From JAVJRN01 sp040218415 (GTDB lineage: Bacteria > Bacteroidota > Bacteroidia > Cytophagales > Cyclobacteriaceae): a DNA stretch of 64,000 bases. The notes beneath the pieces are model-generated. The model worked only from the letters and a program-made list of their open reading frames with translations. It did no database searches and was not told the origin of the DNA. Of this stretch, positions 44,724 through 54,133 are shown one piece after another. The position numbers and the translations under genes are program-made. Every line of letters begins with the position of its first letter. Position 1 is the first letter of the stretch. Location of the stretch: assembly GCA_040218415.1 (NCBI GenBank), contig JAVJRN010000009.1, positions 1 through 64,000 on the forward strand. Direction: 5' to 3'.

Positions 44724-45416
44724 TTGAAAAAAATCATTGTTTTAACAGGCGCAGGTATTAGCGCAGAAAGTGGACTTAAAACTTTCAGGGATTCCGACGG
44801 ACTTTGGGAAGGTCACGACGTGATGGAAGTAGCTAGCCCGCAAGGTTGGAGTGCTGATATGAATCTCGTGCTGGACTTTTACAACCAAAGAAGAAAACAG
44901 GCGCTAACTGCAAAACCCAATAATGGTCATTTGGCTTTAGCTGAATTAGAAAAAAACTTTAACGTGACCATTGTCACCCAAAATGTGGATAACCTCCACG
45001 AACAAGCAGGAAGCAAAAATGTAATCCACCTGCACGGAGAACTTTTCAAAGTGAGAAGTACCCTCGACGAAAATTTAATTTATGACCTGAAAGGTTGGGA
45101 GCTTAATGCGGGTGACTTTTGTGAAAAAGGCAGCCAACTACGACCTCACATCGTATGGTTTGGTGAAGCTGTTCCTATGATGGAAAACGCTATTTCAGAA
45201 GCCCTTGAAGCGGATATTTTCATGGTTGTAGGGACGAGCTTGCAAGTATACCCAGCGGCTAGCTTACTTCATTATACTAAAAAAAACACGCCTATTTATG
45301 TGATTGATCCATTTCTGCCGGCAATTGACCACTCTTTAAGCATACACACCTATGGCGAATTGGCTTCCACAGGTGTGCCAAGAGCTATCAAGGATATCGA
45401 GCATTCTTTCCTTTGA
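44724..45416 (+). CDS. cobB: Sir2-family NAD-dependent protein deacylase lacking zinc cysteines
   Basis: A class III sirtuin of about 230 residues. The frame is open further upstream into cysM, but the TTG at 44724 gives the usual start two residues before KIIVLTGAGIS and avoids a 59-base overlap. NAD-site motifs are GAGISAESG, TQNVDNLHEQAG and HLHGE with the catalytic histidine. YNQR is the YxxR pair that marks desuccinylase/demalonylase activity in SIRT5-like enzymes. The four zinc cysteines of most sirtuins are missing; only one cysteine remains in that region. Confidence 0.9.
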   Translation: MKKIIVLTGAGISAESGLKTFRDSDGLWEGHDVMEVASPQGWSADMNLVLDFYNQRRKQALTAKPNNGHLALAELEKNFNVTIVTQNVDNLHEQAGSKNVIHLHGELFKVRSTLDENLIYDLKGWELNAGDFCEKGSQLRPHIVWFGEAVPMMENAISEALEADIFMVVGTSLQVYPAASLLHYTKKNTPIYVIDPFLPAIDHSLSIHTYGELASTGVPRAIKDIEHSFL

Positions 45417-45463
45417 TATTGTTAGGATTATGTAACTTCTAGCTTGATCAATGACCTATTCCT

Positions 45464-45934
45464 ATGCCTGTATCTATAGCCAATACGTTTTACACAGCTT
45501 TTCAAAACAATGATACCAACACCATGGTCTCTTTGTATCATGACAATGCCACGTTTGAAGATCCGGCTTTTGGCAAGTTAAATGCCGCTCAGGCTCGGGC
45601 TATGTGGCAAATGCTTTTAGAAAGGAGTAAAGGCGAGCTAAAAGTCACTTTCAACGTAATCGAAGAATCAGCCACACAAGCGACTTGTCACTGGGAAGCC
45701 ATCTATAAGTTTGGGCCTAAAAAAAGACCCATTCACAACAAAATTACCGCTCGATTCAAATTTGAAGATGGAAAAATCATAGAGCACATAGACGAATTTA
45801 ATTTTTGGAAATGGTCAGGAATGGCACTGGGGACTTCAGGTTGGTTGCTGGGATTTACACCAATCGTAAAGAATAAGGTGCGTCAAACAGTTAAAAAACT
45901 CCTAAAAAGCTACATGCAAGAAAAAGCAAAGTGA
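45464..45934 (+). CDS. NTF2-like (SnoaL-type) protein
   Basis: A 156-residue protein with the NTF2-like cone fold over residues 3-115: ANTFYTAFQNNDTNTMVSLYHDNATFEDPAFG at the start and HIDEFNFWKW at the end. A C-terminal helix and a basic tail (KNKVRQTVKKLLKSYMQEKAK) follow. The family includes isomerases, hydrolases and binding proteins; function cannot be assigned. It follows the sirtuin by 47 bases and has its own terminator. Confidence 0.83.
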   Translation: MPVSIANTFYTAFQNNDTNTMVSLYHDNATFEDPAFGKLNAAQARAMWQMLLERSKGELKVTFNVIEESATQATCHWEAIYKFGPKKRPIHNKITARFKFEDGKIIEHIDEFNFWKWSGMALGTSGWLLGFTPIVKNKVRQTVKKLLKSYMQEKAK

Positions 45935-45964
45935 GATTGCCTTACTTAAGCAGTCTCAATTTTC
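45933..45964 (+). terminator. Probable intrinsic terminator after the NTF2-like gene
   Basis: GAGATTGC and GCAGTCTC form an 8-bp stem with one T-G pair around a 9-base loop, followed by AATTTTC. The stem begins within the stop codon. Confidence 0.55.
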
Positions 45965-46141
45965 TCCAGACTGAGTTTTTTGCTGACCCGTGGTTTATGC
46001 TAATCGATGATTAAAACTACCACTAAATGATGCTGATCACGAGGTGTATTTATTAAAAGGTAAAATACTCATCAAAGTCATAAGGCAATTAAGTCTGTAA
46101 TCCATATTGAATAGTCACCCTCAAATGCGTATTTTTATTGA

Positions 46142-47098
46142 ATGGAAGGATTAAAATATCCAATTAAAAAGCATTCACCAGAAGTTATCTCAAGCGTGTA
46201 TAAACCTGATGATTCCATAAAATCGAATAGCACTCCTTCAAAAAAGAGAATTAAAAAAAACACAATCTTCTCATATTTCCATTGGAGAAGGAATTGGAAA
46301 CTGAGTGGTTGGTTAATGATTGTTATCATCGCTATTGGTACGCTTTCTTGTAAGGAAGAAAACATCACCCCTACTGCCAAACTCAAATTTTTCAATACCA
46401 ATACTGAGTCAATCAATCTGCTAGACGGAGAAGAAAACTTCATTGCGGAACTTCCAGCAAGAGACACTACTTTGATTACTGTCAGCCTTGATTTTAACAA
46501 TAAATTCATCACACAATATGCCAGTTGCCTGAAAAGCATTGATGATCAGTTTTTCATAAAGGATATCATCATATTAACTCCTAATTTTGTGACTTGTAAG
46601 AATTTCGATTTACTCGATGGTGCGAATTTCAGCGAGAGAGAAAAAGAAATTTATCAAAAAGTCATTGATGAAATAAGCATCGTAGATGAAGGCTATCTCA
46701 TAGCTCAAAACACCAGGGAAATTATTAGAATAGGTGATATCGATTTTGATTCAAAAATATCACTTGAAAAAGAAGGCAACTTTACTTTTGACTCGTCTGC
46801 CCTTGCCAATTACAAACTCATCAACCAGGCAGAACGACAAATTTCCATCAATACTTTTGACAATTACTCCTTGATTTCAAAATCGGAAGTAAACTGCTTC
46901 GTCTCGAATGGTGTAGACTGTGAGTACGTTGAAAATATCAATTGTACCTATGAAAAAGGATTTATTCAATTCTCACAAATCGGTTTCAGTGAGGATCAGG
47001 CCATAGTTACCTACAACATCCAATGCTGCAGAGGATTCGCGATATTCAACTTAACTGACAGTGGTTTTGAATTAGCCTATCAAAGATTGCTCTGTTAG
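46142..47098 (+). CDS. Hypothetical lipoprotein
   Basis: I do not recognise this protein of up to 318 residues. A hydrophobic segment near 57-69 ends in a lipobox-like GTLSC, preceded by about 55 basic, polar residues. That is an unusually long n-region: either the true start is internal (ATG encoding the M in WLMIVII gives too short a signal) or the protein is membrane-anchored. The mature part contains six cysteines in its last 90 residues (SNGVDCEYVENINCTY, then IQCC), suggesting disulfides outside the cytoplasm. Confidence 0.6.
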   Translation: MEGLKYPIKKHSPEVISSVYKPDDSIKSNSTPSKKRIKKNTIFSYFHWRRNWKLSGWLMIVIIAIGTLSCKEENITPTAKLKFFNTNTESINLLDGEENFIAELPARDTTLITVSLDFNNKFITQYASCLKSIDDQFFIKDIIILTPNFVTCKNFDLLDGANFSEREKEIYQKVIDEISIVDEGYLIAQNTREIIRIGDIDFDSKISLEKEGNFTFDSSALANYKLINQAERQISINTFDNYSLISKSEVNCFVSNGVDCEYVENINCTYEKGFIQFSQIGFSEDQAIVTYNIQCCRGFAIFNLTDSGFELAYQRLLC

Positions 47099-47264
47099 TG
47101 CATACTAGATGAATAATGGATATTCTTCGGTTGATCAAACATGACCCTTTCAGTTTGACATCCCATCGCCCCAAAAGAAATTTTCATATGCACTGGCCAC
47201 TTTACAGTCCATTTATTTTTGAAATAGCACTTTCGCTTATCCTTGGAAAGTAAAAGCATTTTAC

Positions 47265-48443
47265 TCAATCGTCACAGTATTTCAACTTCCAGCGGTCAGC
47301 TTGCACCATACCATAAGTACTTGCTCTACTCAAGTAAAGGCACGCCTCTTCCTTTTGATCCAATTCAAGATGCGCCATTGCCGCATTGTACCAAATCAAA
47401 GCATCGTCTGGTACGAGCGCGAGGTATTGATCATAGTACGCTAGTGAACCCTCATGATTATTTTCCAAGAAGTAAGCATTCCCTATTAAATAAAAGGCTT
47501 CCTTCCGCTTCGGATTAATTTTTTTTGCTTGATTGAAGTCACTTCTTGCCTCCTCGTATTTCCCAATTTTAGTTTTTGCACGTCCCCTATTTATGTACGA
47601 AAGTGCATCTAACGAATTACGCTTTATTACATAGTTGAAGTAAGTTATTGCCGCGCTATATTCTTCGTTTTCCATAGCTCGCTCAGCTAAGAGACTAACC
47701 AAGGCGCCTCCTTCTTCATCGGAAATTATATCGGCAGGTATGGTTAATTGTGGGTCGATTAAAGCCAAATTATACCAAGCCAATTGATTCGATCGGTCAA
47801 GAGAAATCGCTTCTTTAAAATTAAATTTAGCCTTTTGCGTGTCATTTTGAGTGATGTAAGCCAACCCTAGACCGATGTAATAATCTGAATGAGCATCAAT
47901 GGTTAAGGAAGCTTGATAGTCATCAATGGCTCGGTTTACCTCGTTTGTTTTCATGTAGGCCTGTGCTCGATAGTAATACAGCTTGCCCCTCATCGTTTCT
48001 ATGGACATCACCTGATTTTGACTTGAGCCTGATTCATCTATTTGAAAATAAATGCCCCTTGTAGTTTGAGAGATATTGCCTGAAATCAACGTACTGAAAT
48101 CTTTGATTGCCTGCTTAGGGTCTCCATAATTCATATAGATCAGCGCCTTTTGAAATATCGCTTCACTATATGTTTCATCATATTTGATACAGGCTTCATA
48201 GGCAGAAGCAGCCCTAAGTGGTTGATCTTTGGTTTCATAAATCATGCCTTCCAAGTAATGCATATCGGCATTCGGGGCTAGGTTCATCGCTTTTTCCAAA
48301 TCGGAAAGTGCATCCGCATACTCGCTCATTCTGTATTGCGATAATGCGTCTTCGTAGTGCATTTGGGCAAGTTGAGCTTTGGATTGACCTTGAGTCAATA
48401 ATACCAAAAAAAACATGGGGAAAAAGAGCGTAAATCGCATCAT
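47265..48443 (-). CDS. Secreted TPR-repeat protein
   Basis: A 392-residue protein with a signal peptide (1-23, ending KAQ). At least eight tetratricopeptide repeats follow from about 28 to 385 (for example AYEACIKYDETYSEAIFQKAL and ALSYINRGRAKTKIGKYEEA). TPR arrays bind partner proteins. In Bacteroidota such periplasmic TPR proteins assist outer-membrane assembly or secretion, but no specific partner is indicated. It is upstream-unlinked and faces the lipoprotein gene convergently. Confidence 0.87.
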   Translation of the reverse strand: MMRFTLFFPMFFLVLLTQGQSKAQLAQMHYEDALSQYRMSEYADALSDLEKAMNLAPNADMHYLEGMIYETKDQPLRAASAYEACIKYDETYSEAIFQKALIYMNYGDPKQAIKDFSTLISGNISQTTRGIYFQIDESGSSQNQVMSIETMRGKLYYYRAQAYMKTNEVNRAIDDYQASLTIDAHSDYYIGLGLAYITQNDTQKAKFNFKEAISLDRSNQLAWYNLALIDPQLTIPADIISDEEGGALVSLLAERAMENEEYSAAITYFNYVIKRNSLDALSYINRGRAKTKIGKYEEARSDFNQAKKINPKRKEAFYLIGNAYFLENNHEGSLAYYDQYLALVPDDALIWYNAAMAHLELDQKEEACLYLSRASTYGMVQADRWKLKYCDD

Positions 48444-48497
48444 AGCATAATTACGTTCTTCTTCCCAACAAGGTTAAAAAATATTTACGCCTGTTTC

Positions 48498-49544
48498 TTA
48501 TACTGCTTTGTATTCGGCTTTGAGAGATTTTTCAGCTACCACTTTATCTAGTTGACTTTTTATGGAGACGAAATTAGTTTCAGAAAATTGGGCGAAAAAG
48601 CTCCTCGCCTTGGATGCATTTTTAAAAAAGGAAGTTTCTATTTCCGAAACCTTCAGACCAACATTTTCAGCCACTGATTTTCCAAGCAACATAGCCATAT
48701 AACCTTTGGTGTCAAACTTGAAGCCTGCCAGTTCTTGGGATGACAAATAATTCAGCAAACTCGAAGTGAGTTCTTTACCTTCTTTGGAAAACTTGAACTG
48801 ACGCTTTCTGATCAACCGCTCAATTGCTGAAGCTTCGTTGATAGAACGGGGTATTAGCTCAGGATTTATTCCCAAAAGCAAACCTATGGAGTTCCACATT
48901 TGGATAAATTGAAGCGATTCTTGTTTGGATAAATCTATTCCAGTTTTTCGCAAACCTCGAATCGAGATCAACGAAAATGAAAGCATAGTAGCCAGCAAAT
49001 CCTCTTGATTTACTGCCACTTCATCTAGTATTTGTTCCTTTGAATAAAATCGTGCTGCGGCATGCATCAGTCTGACTCTCGCTATCGAAACCAAAGCTTT
49101 CCCATGTGGACTAAAGGCTTCTTTCTCACTTACGTCAAAGACGAACTGTCCAGTTTCTATCAATCTTTTCTCTGGATTTTCTTTAATTTTTTTGGACAAG
49201 TAAAGCACTCTAGCGCCCTTCGCTCCTGCATAGCAATAAGGAAGCGAGTAAAACCCAAGCATTCCCAATATTTCTGCAGTGTACTTGTGAAAAACAGCTT
49301 GACCTTGTGCTAATTGTTCCCTATCCAGCTCTTCATACTGGGTTTTGAAAAGATTAATGAACTTTTGAAAATCAACGTCTTGGAAATTGACATCAATTAA
49401 TGCTTGATTTTGCTCAATTCGATAAAATTGTTCTGCGAGCAATCTATCTTTCTTAAGGGCTAAGAAAGCGTGATCAGCGATCGGATCTCCTTCTTGCCTG
49501 AGACCCTCAAAATATTCTTCTGATATTATATTAATTTTCTCCAC
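48498..49544 (-). CDS. MpaB/latex-clearing-protein-like oxygenase (DUF2236)
   Basis: A 348-residue, mostly helical protein of the DUF2236 (ER-bound oxygenase MpaB / Lcp) family. Family-like stretches are ILGMLGFYSLPYCYAGAKGARVL near 92-114, the RVRLMHAAARFYS heme-region helix near 155-167 and VNQEDLLATMLSFS near 180-193. Relatives are b-type heme enzymes that cleave isoprenoid double bonds with O2. There is no signal peptide, so it acts in the cytoplasm; the substrate is unknown. It follows the 266-residue hypothetical by 31 bases on the same strand. Confidence 0.78.
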   Translation of the reverse strand: MEKINIISEEYFEGLRQEGDPIADHAFLALKKDRLLAEQFYRIEQNQALIDVNFQDVDFQKFINLFKTQYEELDREQLAQGQAVFHKYTAEILGMLGFYSLPYCYAGAKGARVLYLSKKIKENPEKRLIETGQFVFDVSEKEAFSPHGKALVSIARVRLMHAAARFYSKEQILDEVAVNQEDLLATMLSFSLISIRGLRKTGIDLSKQESLQFIQMWNSIGLLLGINPELIPRSINEASAIERLIRKRQFKFSKEGKELTSSLLNYLSSQELAGFKFDTKGYMAMLLGKSVAENVGLKVSEIETSFFKNASKARSFFAQFSETNFVSIKSQLDKVVAEKSLKAEYKAV

Positions 49545-49575
49545 GAAGGGAGAACTAACTAAGAGGAAAAATGAT

Positions 49576-50376
49576 TTAACAAACTCTCTTTATTGTCATT
49601 CCACTCTCTTTGTTCAAGTGATTGAATTTGCCATTTTCATATTTGTAGAAACTCACTGCCATCACCAAAAAGCAGGCGGTATCTTCAGGAATGTCTGCAT
49701 GGTCAATACCAACCATTGCCGTCATAGGTTCAATAGGTATCTTCAAAAGTGGAAGCATATTGGTTTCGTAATCACCAAATTTCCCGTGCAATTCTTTATT
49801 CTTTGCTAAATAAACACCTTCTTCACTATCAAATGCGTAATCAGAAAGCGCTACAAGCCGAGCGTTGATTTTGAAGTTGGTCGCTTCATTTGGTTTGGTG
49901 AATGTATTTTCTGGGATGAAGGCGGGAAAATGAAGAATTACCTGACCTTTTCTAGACCCTGCTTTCACAAAATAATTCGCTCCGAAAATCTGCTCATAGG
50001 GATGTTCGGAATTAAATTCAAATCCATTGAGTAAGTGTCCATGCTTGCTCAGTGTCATAGGCCTTTGTCCTGTTTGACCTTCCTCTAAAGAGGTTAAATT
50101 TCTGAACTTAGCCGTTAATCTTCCTGAGACATAAGACTCACATATTTCTGACATGGTAGGAGAAAGCGACTCACGCAGTGATTTGGCCATCATAGAAGCA
50201 ACAGCGAATTCCTTCTGATTACTTCTTAGCTTTGCATAGTTAGGATCATTTTGTATTTGTTCCTTATTTGGCCCTCCTTTCTTAGCTACTATGAGCTTGT
50301 CCACACCTTTTATGGTATATGTCCGATAACCTTTTGGGGAAATAGCGTCTGTAGAATTTAAAGTATTGTATTTCAT
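49576..50376 (-). CDS. Bacteroidota-type conserved hypothetical protein
   Basis: A 266-residue protein whose frame is open from 50424. The ATG at 50376 (MKYNTLNSTD) is preferred because the residues before it look like leader. The start carries the GPNKEQIQNDPNYAKLRSNQKEF segment I associate with a family found mainly in Bacteroidota, without known function. The rest is beta-rich, with no signal peptide or membrane segment. It lies directly upstream of the MpaB-like oxygenase and is probably co-transcribed with it. Confidence 0.7.
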   Translation of the reverse strand: MKYNTLNSTDAISPKGYRTYTIKGVDKLIVAKKGGPNKEQIQNDPNYAKLRSNQKEFAVASMMAKSLRESLSPTMSEICESYVSGRLTAKFRNLTSLEEGQTGQRPMTLSKHGHLLNGFEFNSEHPYEQIFGANYFVKAGSRKGQVILHFPAFIPENTFTKPNEATNFKINARLVALSDYAFDSEEGVYLAKNKELHGKFGDYETNMLPLLKIPIEPMTAMVGIDHADIPEDTACFLVMAVSFYKYENGKFNHLNKESGMTIKRVC

Positions 50377-50633
50377 TAAGCTGATTTTGTCCACATTCTT
50401 ATTAATGTGCTGGAAATATAACAATCACAAGAGTAGAATGCAAGGATTTACTTAATAAATTGATTTAATATAAGTGTTTTTAAAAGCTGATAAAGAGATA
50501 GTTATGATTATTAAAATGAAATGGTGGATTTTTTAACAGTTTTGTACTTCTGCCAAGAATATTGCAATCTTGTATGTATATTCAATTTTAACATCACAAA
50601 ACTCAAAAAACCTTTACTTCGTAAATTATAATA

Positions 50634-52190
50634 ATGAAAAAATACCTACAACATCTCGGGTCTGACTTACCGGCAGGAATGGTTGTTTTTCTAGTTGCAT
50701 TACCACTTTGCCTAGGTATAGCCTTGGCGTCAGGTGCGCCAATGTTTTCGGGAATAATTGCTGGAATAGTTGGCGGTTTGGTTGTAGGTGTGCTTAGTGG
50801 CTCTCAACTCAGCGTGAGTGGTCCTGCCGCTGGTTTAACAGTAATCGTACTGAATGCCATTGACTCGCTCGGCACCTTCGAAGCATTCCTCTTAGCCGTT
50901 GTTATCGCTGGAGTGATACAATTGATTTTGGGCATTGTAAAAGCAGGAATCATTGGCCATTTTTTTCCCTCCTCAGTCATCAAAGGAATGCTATCGGCGA
51001 TTGGCTTAATTCTGATTTTAAAACAAATACCCCATGCTCTTGGTGATGATCAAAATTATGAGGGTGATGAAGCTTTTTTTCAACAAGATGGCTTAAATAC
51101 CTTCACTGAAATAGCCTTGGCCTTTCAGAATGTCGATCTTGGTGCCTTAATCATCAGCTCGATTTCCTTAATTCTACTTGTAATATGGGACCGCCCATTT
51201 ATGAGAAAAATGTCTTGGACAAACATTGTTCCTGGTGCATTAATGGCCGTTGCTTCGGGGGTACTTATCAACAAGTTTGCTTACCCAGCCATAGCTGATC
51301 ACCTTGTCGTTGGGAAAAGTCATCTGGTCTCGCTTCCCGTACCTAAAGATTTTGCGGAAATAGTTGGCGTATTGAGGTTTCCTGATTTCAGTCAAATACT
51401 AAACCCTGAAATATATGTGATCGCATTTACTATCGCCATTATTGCCTCCTTAGAAACATTATTGAGTCTGGATGCTGTAGATAAGCTTGATCCCCAAAAA
51501 AGGATCGCACCAACCAACAGAGAACTAAAGGCACAGGGCATAGGAAACATTGTTTCCGGCTTAATTGGAGGACTACCTTTGACCGCAGTAATTGTGAGAA
51601 GTACTGCCAATATTAGTTCTGGCGGAAAAACTAAGGTCTCTGCCGTATTTCATGGTTTTCTCATTATTATCAGTGTATTGGTTTTTCCAACCATCATTAA
51701 CATGATTCCCTTATCGGCGCTAGCTGCGGTACTTTTGGTGGTCGGTTTCAAACTAACTAAACCATCATTATACAAAGATCTTTATGCGAAAGGATCGAAT
51801 CAGTTTATCCCTTTCATTGTCACCATTTTCGCTATTCTCTTTACTGATCTACTGATTGGAATATCTATTGGTATTGCTACAGGTTTATTTTTTGTACTTA
51901 AAACCAACCTCAACCAATCAATTACCATGAAAAAACAGGGGGAAAACGAATTTATTTTCAATCTTGAAAAGGACGTAAGCTTTCTTAATAAGGCATATCT
52001 TAGACAACAATTGAAGCAAATTCCCCCAGGATCAAAGGTCATCATTGATGAATCAGCCTCCATATGGATCGATCAAGATGTATTAGAGACCATTGAAGAT
52101 TTCAAAGCCATGGCCAAAAGTGAAAAAATAACCGTTGAAATACGAAAACCACAAAACTCTAAAAACCCGAAGTTTACAGATGTACCATAA
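50634..52190 (+). CDS. SulP family anion permease
   Basis: A 518-residue permease paralogous to the gene at 723, sharing LPLCLGIALASG, SGPAAGL and the FFPSSVIKGMLSAIG segment. It has about 12 hydrophobic segments (to 430), then a short, degenerate STAS-like tail (about 440-510, with KVIIDESASIWIDQDVLETI). The long C-terminal domain of the other copy is absent. The substrate is unresolved: sulfate, bicarbonate or another oxyanion. It precedes a small lipoprotein gene by 43 bases. Confidence 0.9.
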   Translation: MKKYLQHLGSDLPAGMVVFLVALPLCLGIALASGAPMFSGIIAGIVGGLVVGVLSGSQLSVSGPAAGLTVIVLNAIDSLGTFEAFLLAVVIAGVIQLILGIVKAGIIGHFFPSSVIKGMLSAIGLILILKQIPHALGDDQNYEGDEAFFQQDGLNTFTEIALAFQNVDLGALIISSISLILLVIWDRPFMRKMSWTNIVPGALMAVASGVLINKFAYPAIADHLVVGKSHLVSLPVPKDFAEIVGVLRFPDFSQILNPEIYVIAFTIAIIASLETLLSLDAVDKLDPQKRIAPTNRELKAQGIGNIVSGLIGGLPLTAVIVRSTANISSGGKTKVSAVFHGFLIIISVLVFPTIINMIPLSALAAVLLVVGFKLTKPSLYKDLYAKGSNQFIPFIVTIFAILFTDLLIGISIGIATGLFFVLKTNLNQSITMKKQGENEFIFNLEKDVSFLNKAYLRQQLKQIPPGSKVIIDESASIWIDQDVLETIEDFKAMAKSEKITVEIRKPQNSKNPKFTDVP

Positions 52191-52233
52191 TTTGTAGGTC
52201 TTTTTCGTTATCATTTCGGATATTAGCAAACAA

Positions 52234-52434
52234 ATGCGGCGTAAATTCTTCTTTATCACTTTTCTAAGCCTTCTCCTCATAGCCTCCAGTTGCCAAGTGA
52301 GTTATTACAAGGTGCCTATTACAAAATCTAAAAAAAGATTCAGACCCTATGATTCTAAAAAAGACCGTGGCAAAAAACGGATCAAAACGGTTAAATACAA
52401 ATCTTTAAACAGCACAACTAAAGATGATCAATAG
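52234..52434 (+). CDS. Small, highly basic lipoprotein overlapping ggt
   Basis: A 66-residue protein with a signal peptide ending in a lipobox (LLLIASSC, C20). The mature tail is 46 residues, very rich in Lys and Arg (ITKSKKRFRPYDSKKDRGKKR). No family is recognised. Its end overlaps the gamma-glutamyltransferase start by 11 bases. A positively charged, membrane-tethered peptide might bind DNA, RNA, peptidoglycan or lipopolysaccharide; this is conjecture. Confidence 0.65.
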   Translation: MRRKFFFITFLSLLLIASSCQVSYYKVPITKSKKRFRPYDSKKDRGKKRIKTVKYKSLNSTTKDDQ

Positions 52435-54133
52435 TCCTAAGTGGTGGGTTCTTTTATTCGTTCCCTTTTTAATAAACTGTACCAAAACCACCAACCTTAA
52501 TGATTCTCAAAAGAACATTACTGGTGTATTGGGAGACAGTGCCATGGTGGTCACTGCTCATCCGATTGCTACAGAAATTGGGTTTCAAGCCATTCAAAAT
52601 GGAGGCAATGCGATAGATGCTGCGGTTGCGACTCAGTTTGCCTTAGCGGTGGTTTACCCAAGGGCAGGAAATATAGGTGGTGGTGGATTTGCAGTTGTAA
52701 GATTAAACAATGGGGAATCCAAAGCATTAGACTTTAGGGAAATGGCGCCCGGCTTAGCCCATAGAGACATGTTTCTGAACGAGGAAGGAGATCCCGTCAG
52801 CGAACTATCAAATAGAGGCCCGCTTGCTGCTGGTGTGCCTGGATCGGTGGCTGGAATGTGGGAACTACACCAAAAATATGGCTCTTTACCTTGGTCAAGG
52901 TTAGTGCAGCCCGCAATTGATGTTGCCTACTATGGTTTTAAGATCACTCAAGATGAAGCAGAAGCACTCAATGAAAAACAAGAAGACTTCAAAGAAGCCA
53001 ACCGATATAAACCTTGGGCCATCAATGATGCGTTGTGGAAAGCGGGAGATCTAGTGAAACAAACGCAACTATCCGCTACGCTCTCATTCATTAGAGATCT
53101 TGGGCGAGATGGTTTTTACAAAGGAATTGTCGCGGATCAGATTACTAAAGAAATGGCTGCTGGTAATGGCATCATCACCAAGGATGATCTTGCAAACTAT
53201 CAGGCCATTTGGAGAAAGCCGATTATTGGAGAATATCGAGGGTTTCAAATCATTGGAATGCCTCCCCCATCTAGCGGCGGCATTGCCTTGATGCAACTCC
53301 TGCAAGGTGCCGAATTACTTGAAATTAATAAATATGCCCACAACTCAGTAGAGGCCATCAATTTGATGGCAGAAATTGAAAGCAGAGTGTTTGCCGATCG
53401 AGCGAAATACTTGGGCGATACTGACTTTTTCGATGTGCCTATCGAAGAGATGCTATCGAAGACATATAATAAAAGTAGATTTGAAGGCATACAGAAAAGT
53501 GTAAAAACACCCTCCTCAGAGATTAGCCACGGGGAAATGGCGCCTTACGAATCCCCAGAAACCACGCATTTTTCAATTGTCGATCCAAAGGGAAATGCTG
53601 TTTCAATTACAACCACGCTCAACCTAAATTATGGATGTAAGGTTTGGGTAAAAGGTGCAGGATTTGTTCTAAACAATGAAATGGATGATTTCAGTGCAAA
53701 ACCTGGTGTTCCTAATTTTTATGGACTCATTGGAAATGAAGCCAATGCCATAGCTCCGGGCAAAAGAATGCTTAGCGCTATGACGCCAACCATCGTTGAA
53801 AAAGATGGGCAGTTGAAAATGGTCGTAGGGACGCCCGGTGGTGGCACCATCATTACCACCGTATTTCAGGTAATAAGAAATGTCATAGATTATGACATGT
53901 CCATGCAAGAGGCCGTGTCGGCCAAAAGAATCCATCATCAATGGCTGCCCGACGAAATCAAAATGGAAAGCGGTACTTTAGAAGAAAAAGAGATAAAAGA
54001 GCTCTCTTCCCTTGGGCATACCATCAACATTCTCGATAAAATTGGCAGAGCGGATTGTATTCTGGTACGAACAGACAGTACCTATGAAGGTGGTGCTGAT
54101 CCACGAGGCGATGATCTGGCCAAAGGATTTTAA
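52424..54133 (+). CDS. ggt: Gamma-glutamyltransferase (glutathione hydrolase)
   Basis: A 569-residue Ntn hydrolase precursor that cleaves gamma-glutamyl bonds outside the cytoplasm. The signal peptide has a lipobox (FLINC, C19). The large subunit shows GGNAIDAAVATQFAL and RGPLAAGVPGSVAGMW. Self-cleavage is expected before T380 in ETTHFSIVD, the nucleophile of the small subunit, followed by the GGTIITTVFQVI stretch. All core residues are present. It overlaps the small lipoprotein upstream and ends against the convergent OmpA gene. Confidence 0.95.
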   Translation: MINSPKWWVLLFVPFLINCTKTTNLNDSQKNITGVLGDSAMVVTAHPIATEIGFQAIQNGGNAIDAAVATQFALAVVYPRAGNIGGGGFAVVRLNNGESKALDFREMAPGLAHRDMFLNEEGDPVSELSNRGPLAAGVPGSVAGMWELHQKYGSLPWSRLVQPAIDVAYYGFKITQDEAEALNEKQEDFKEANRYKPWAINDALWKAGDLVKQTQLSATLSFIRDLGRDGFYKGIVADQITKEMAAGNGIITKDDLANYQAIWRKPIIGEYRGFQIIGMPPPSSGGIALMQLLQGAELLEINKYAHNSVEAINLMAEIESRVFADRAKYLGDTDFFDVPIEEMLSKTYNKSRFEGIQKSVKTPSSEISHGEMAPYESPETTHFSIVDPKGNAVSITTTLNLNYGCKVWVKGAGFVLNNEMDDFSAKPGVPNFYGLIGNEANAIAPGKRMLSAMTPTIVEKDGQLKMVVGTPGGGTIITTVFQVIRNVIDYDMSMQEAVSAKRIHHQWLPDEIKMESGTLEEKEIKELSSLGHTINILDKIGRADCILVRTDSTYEGGADPRGDDLAKGF

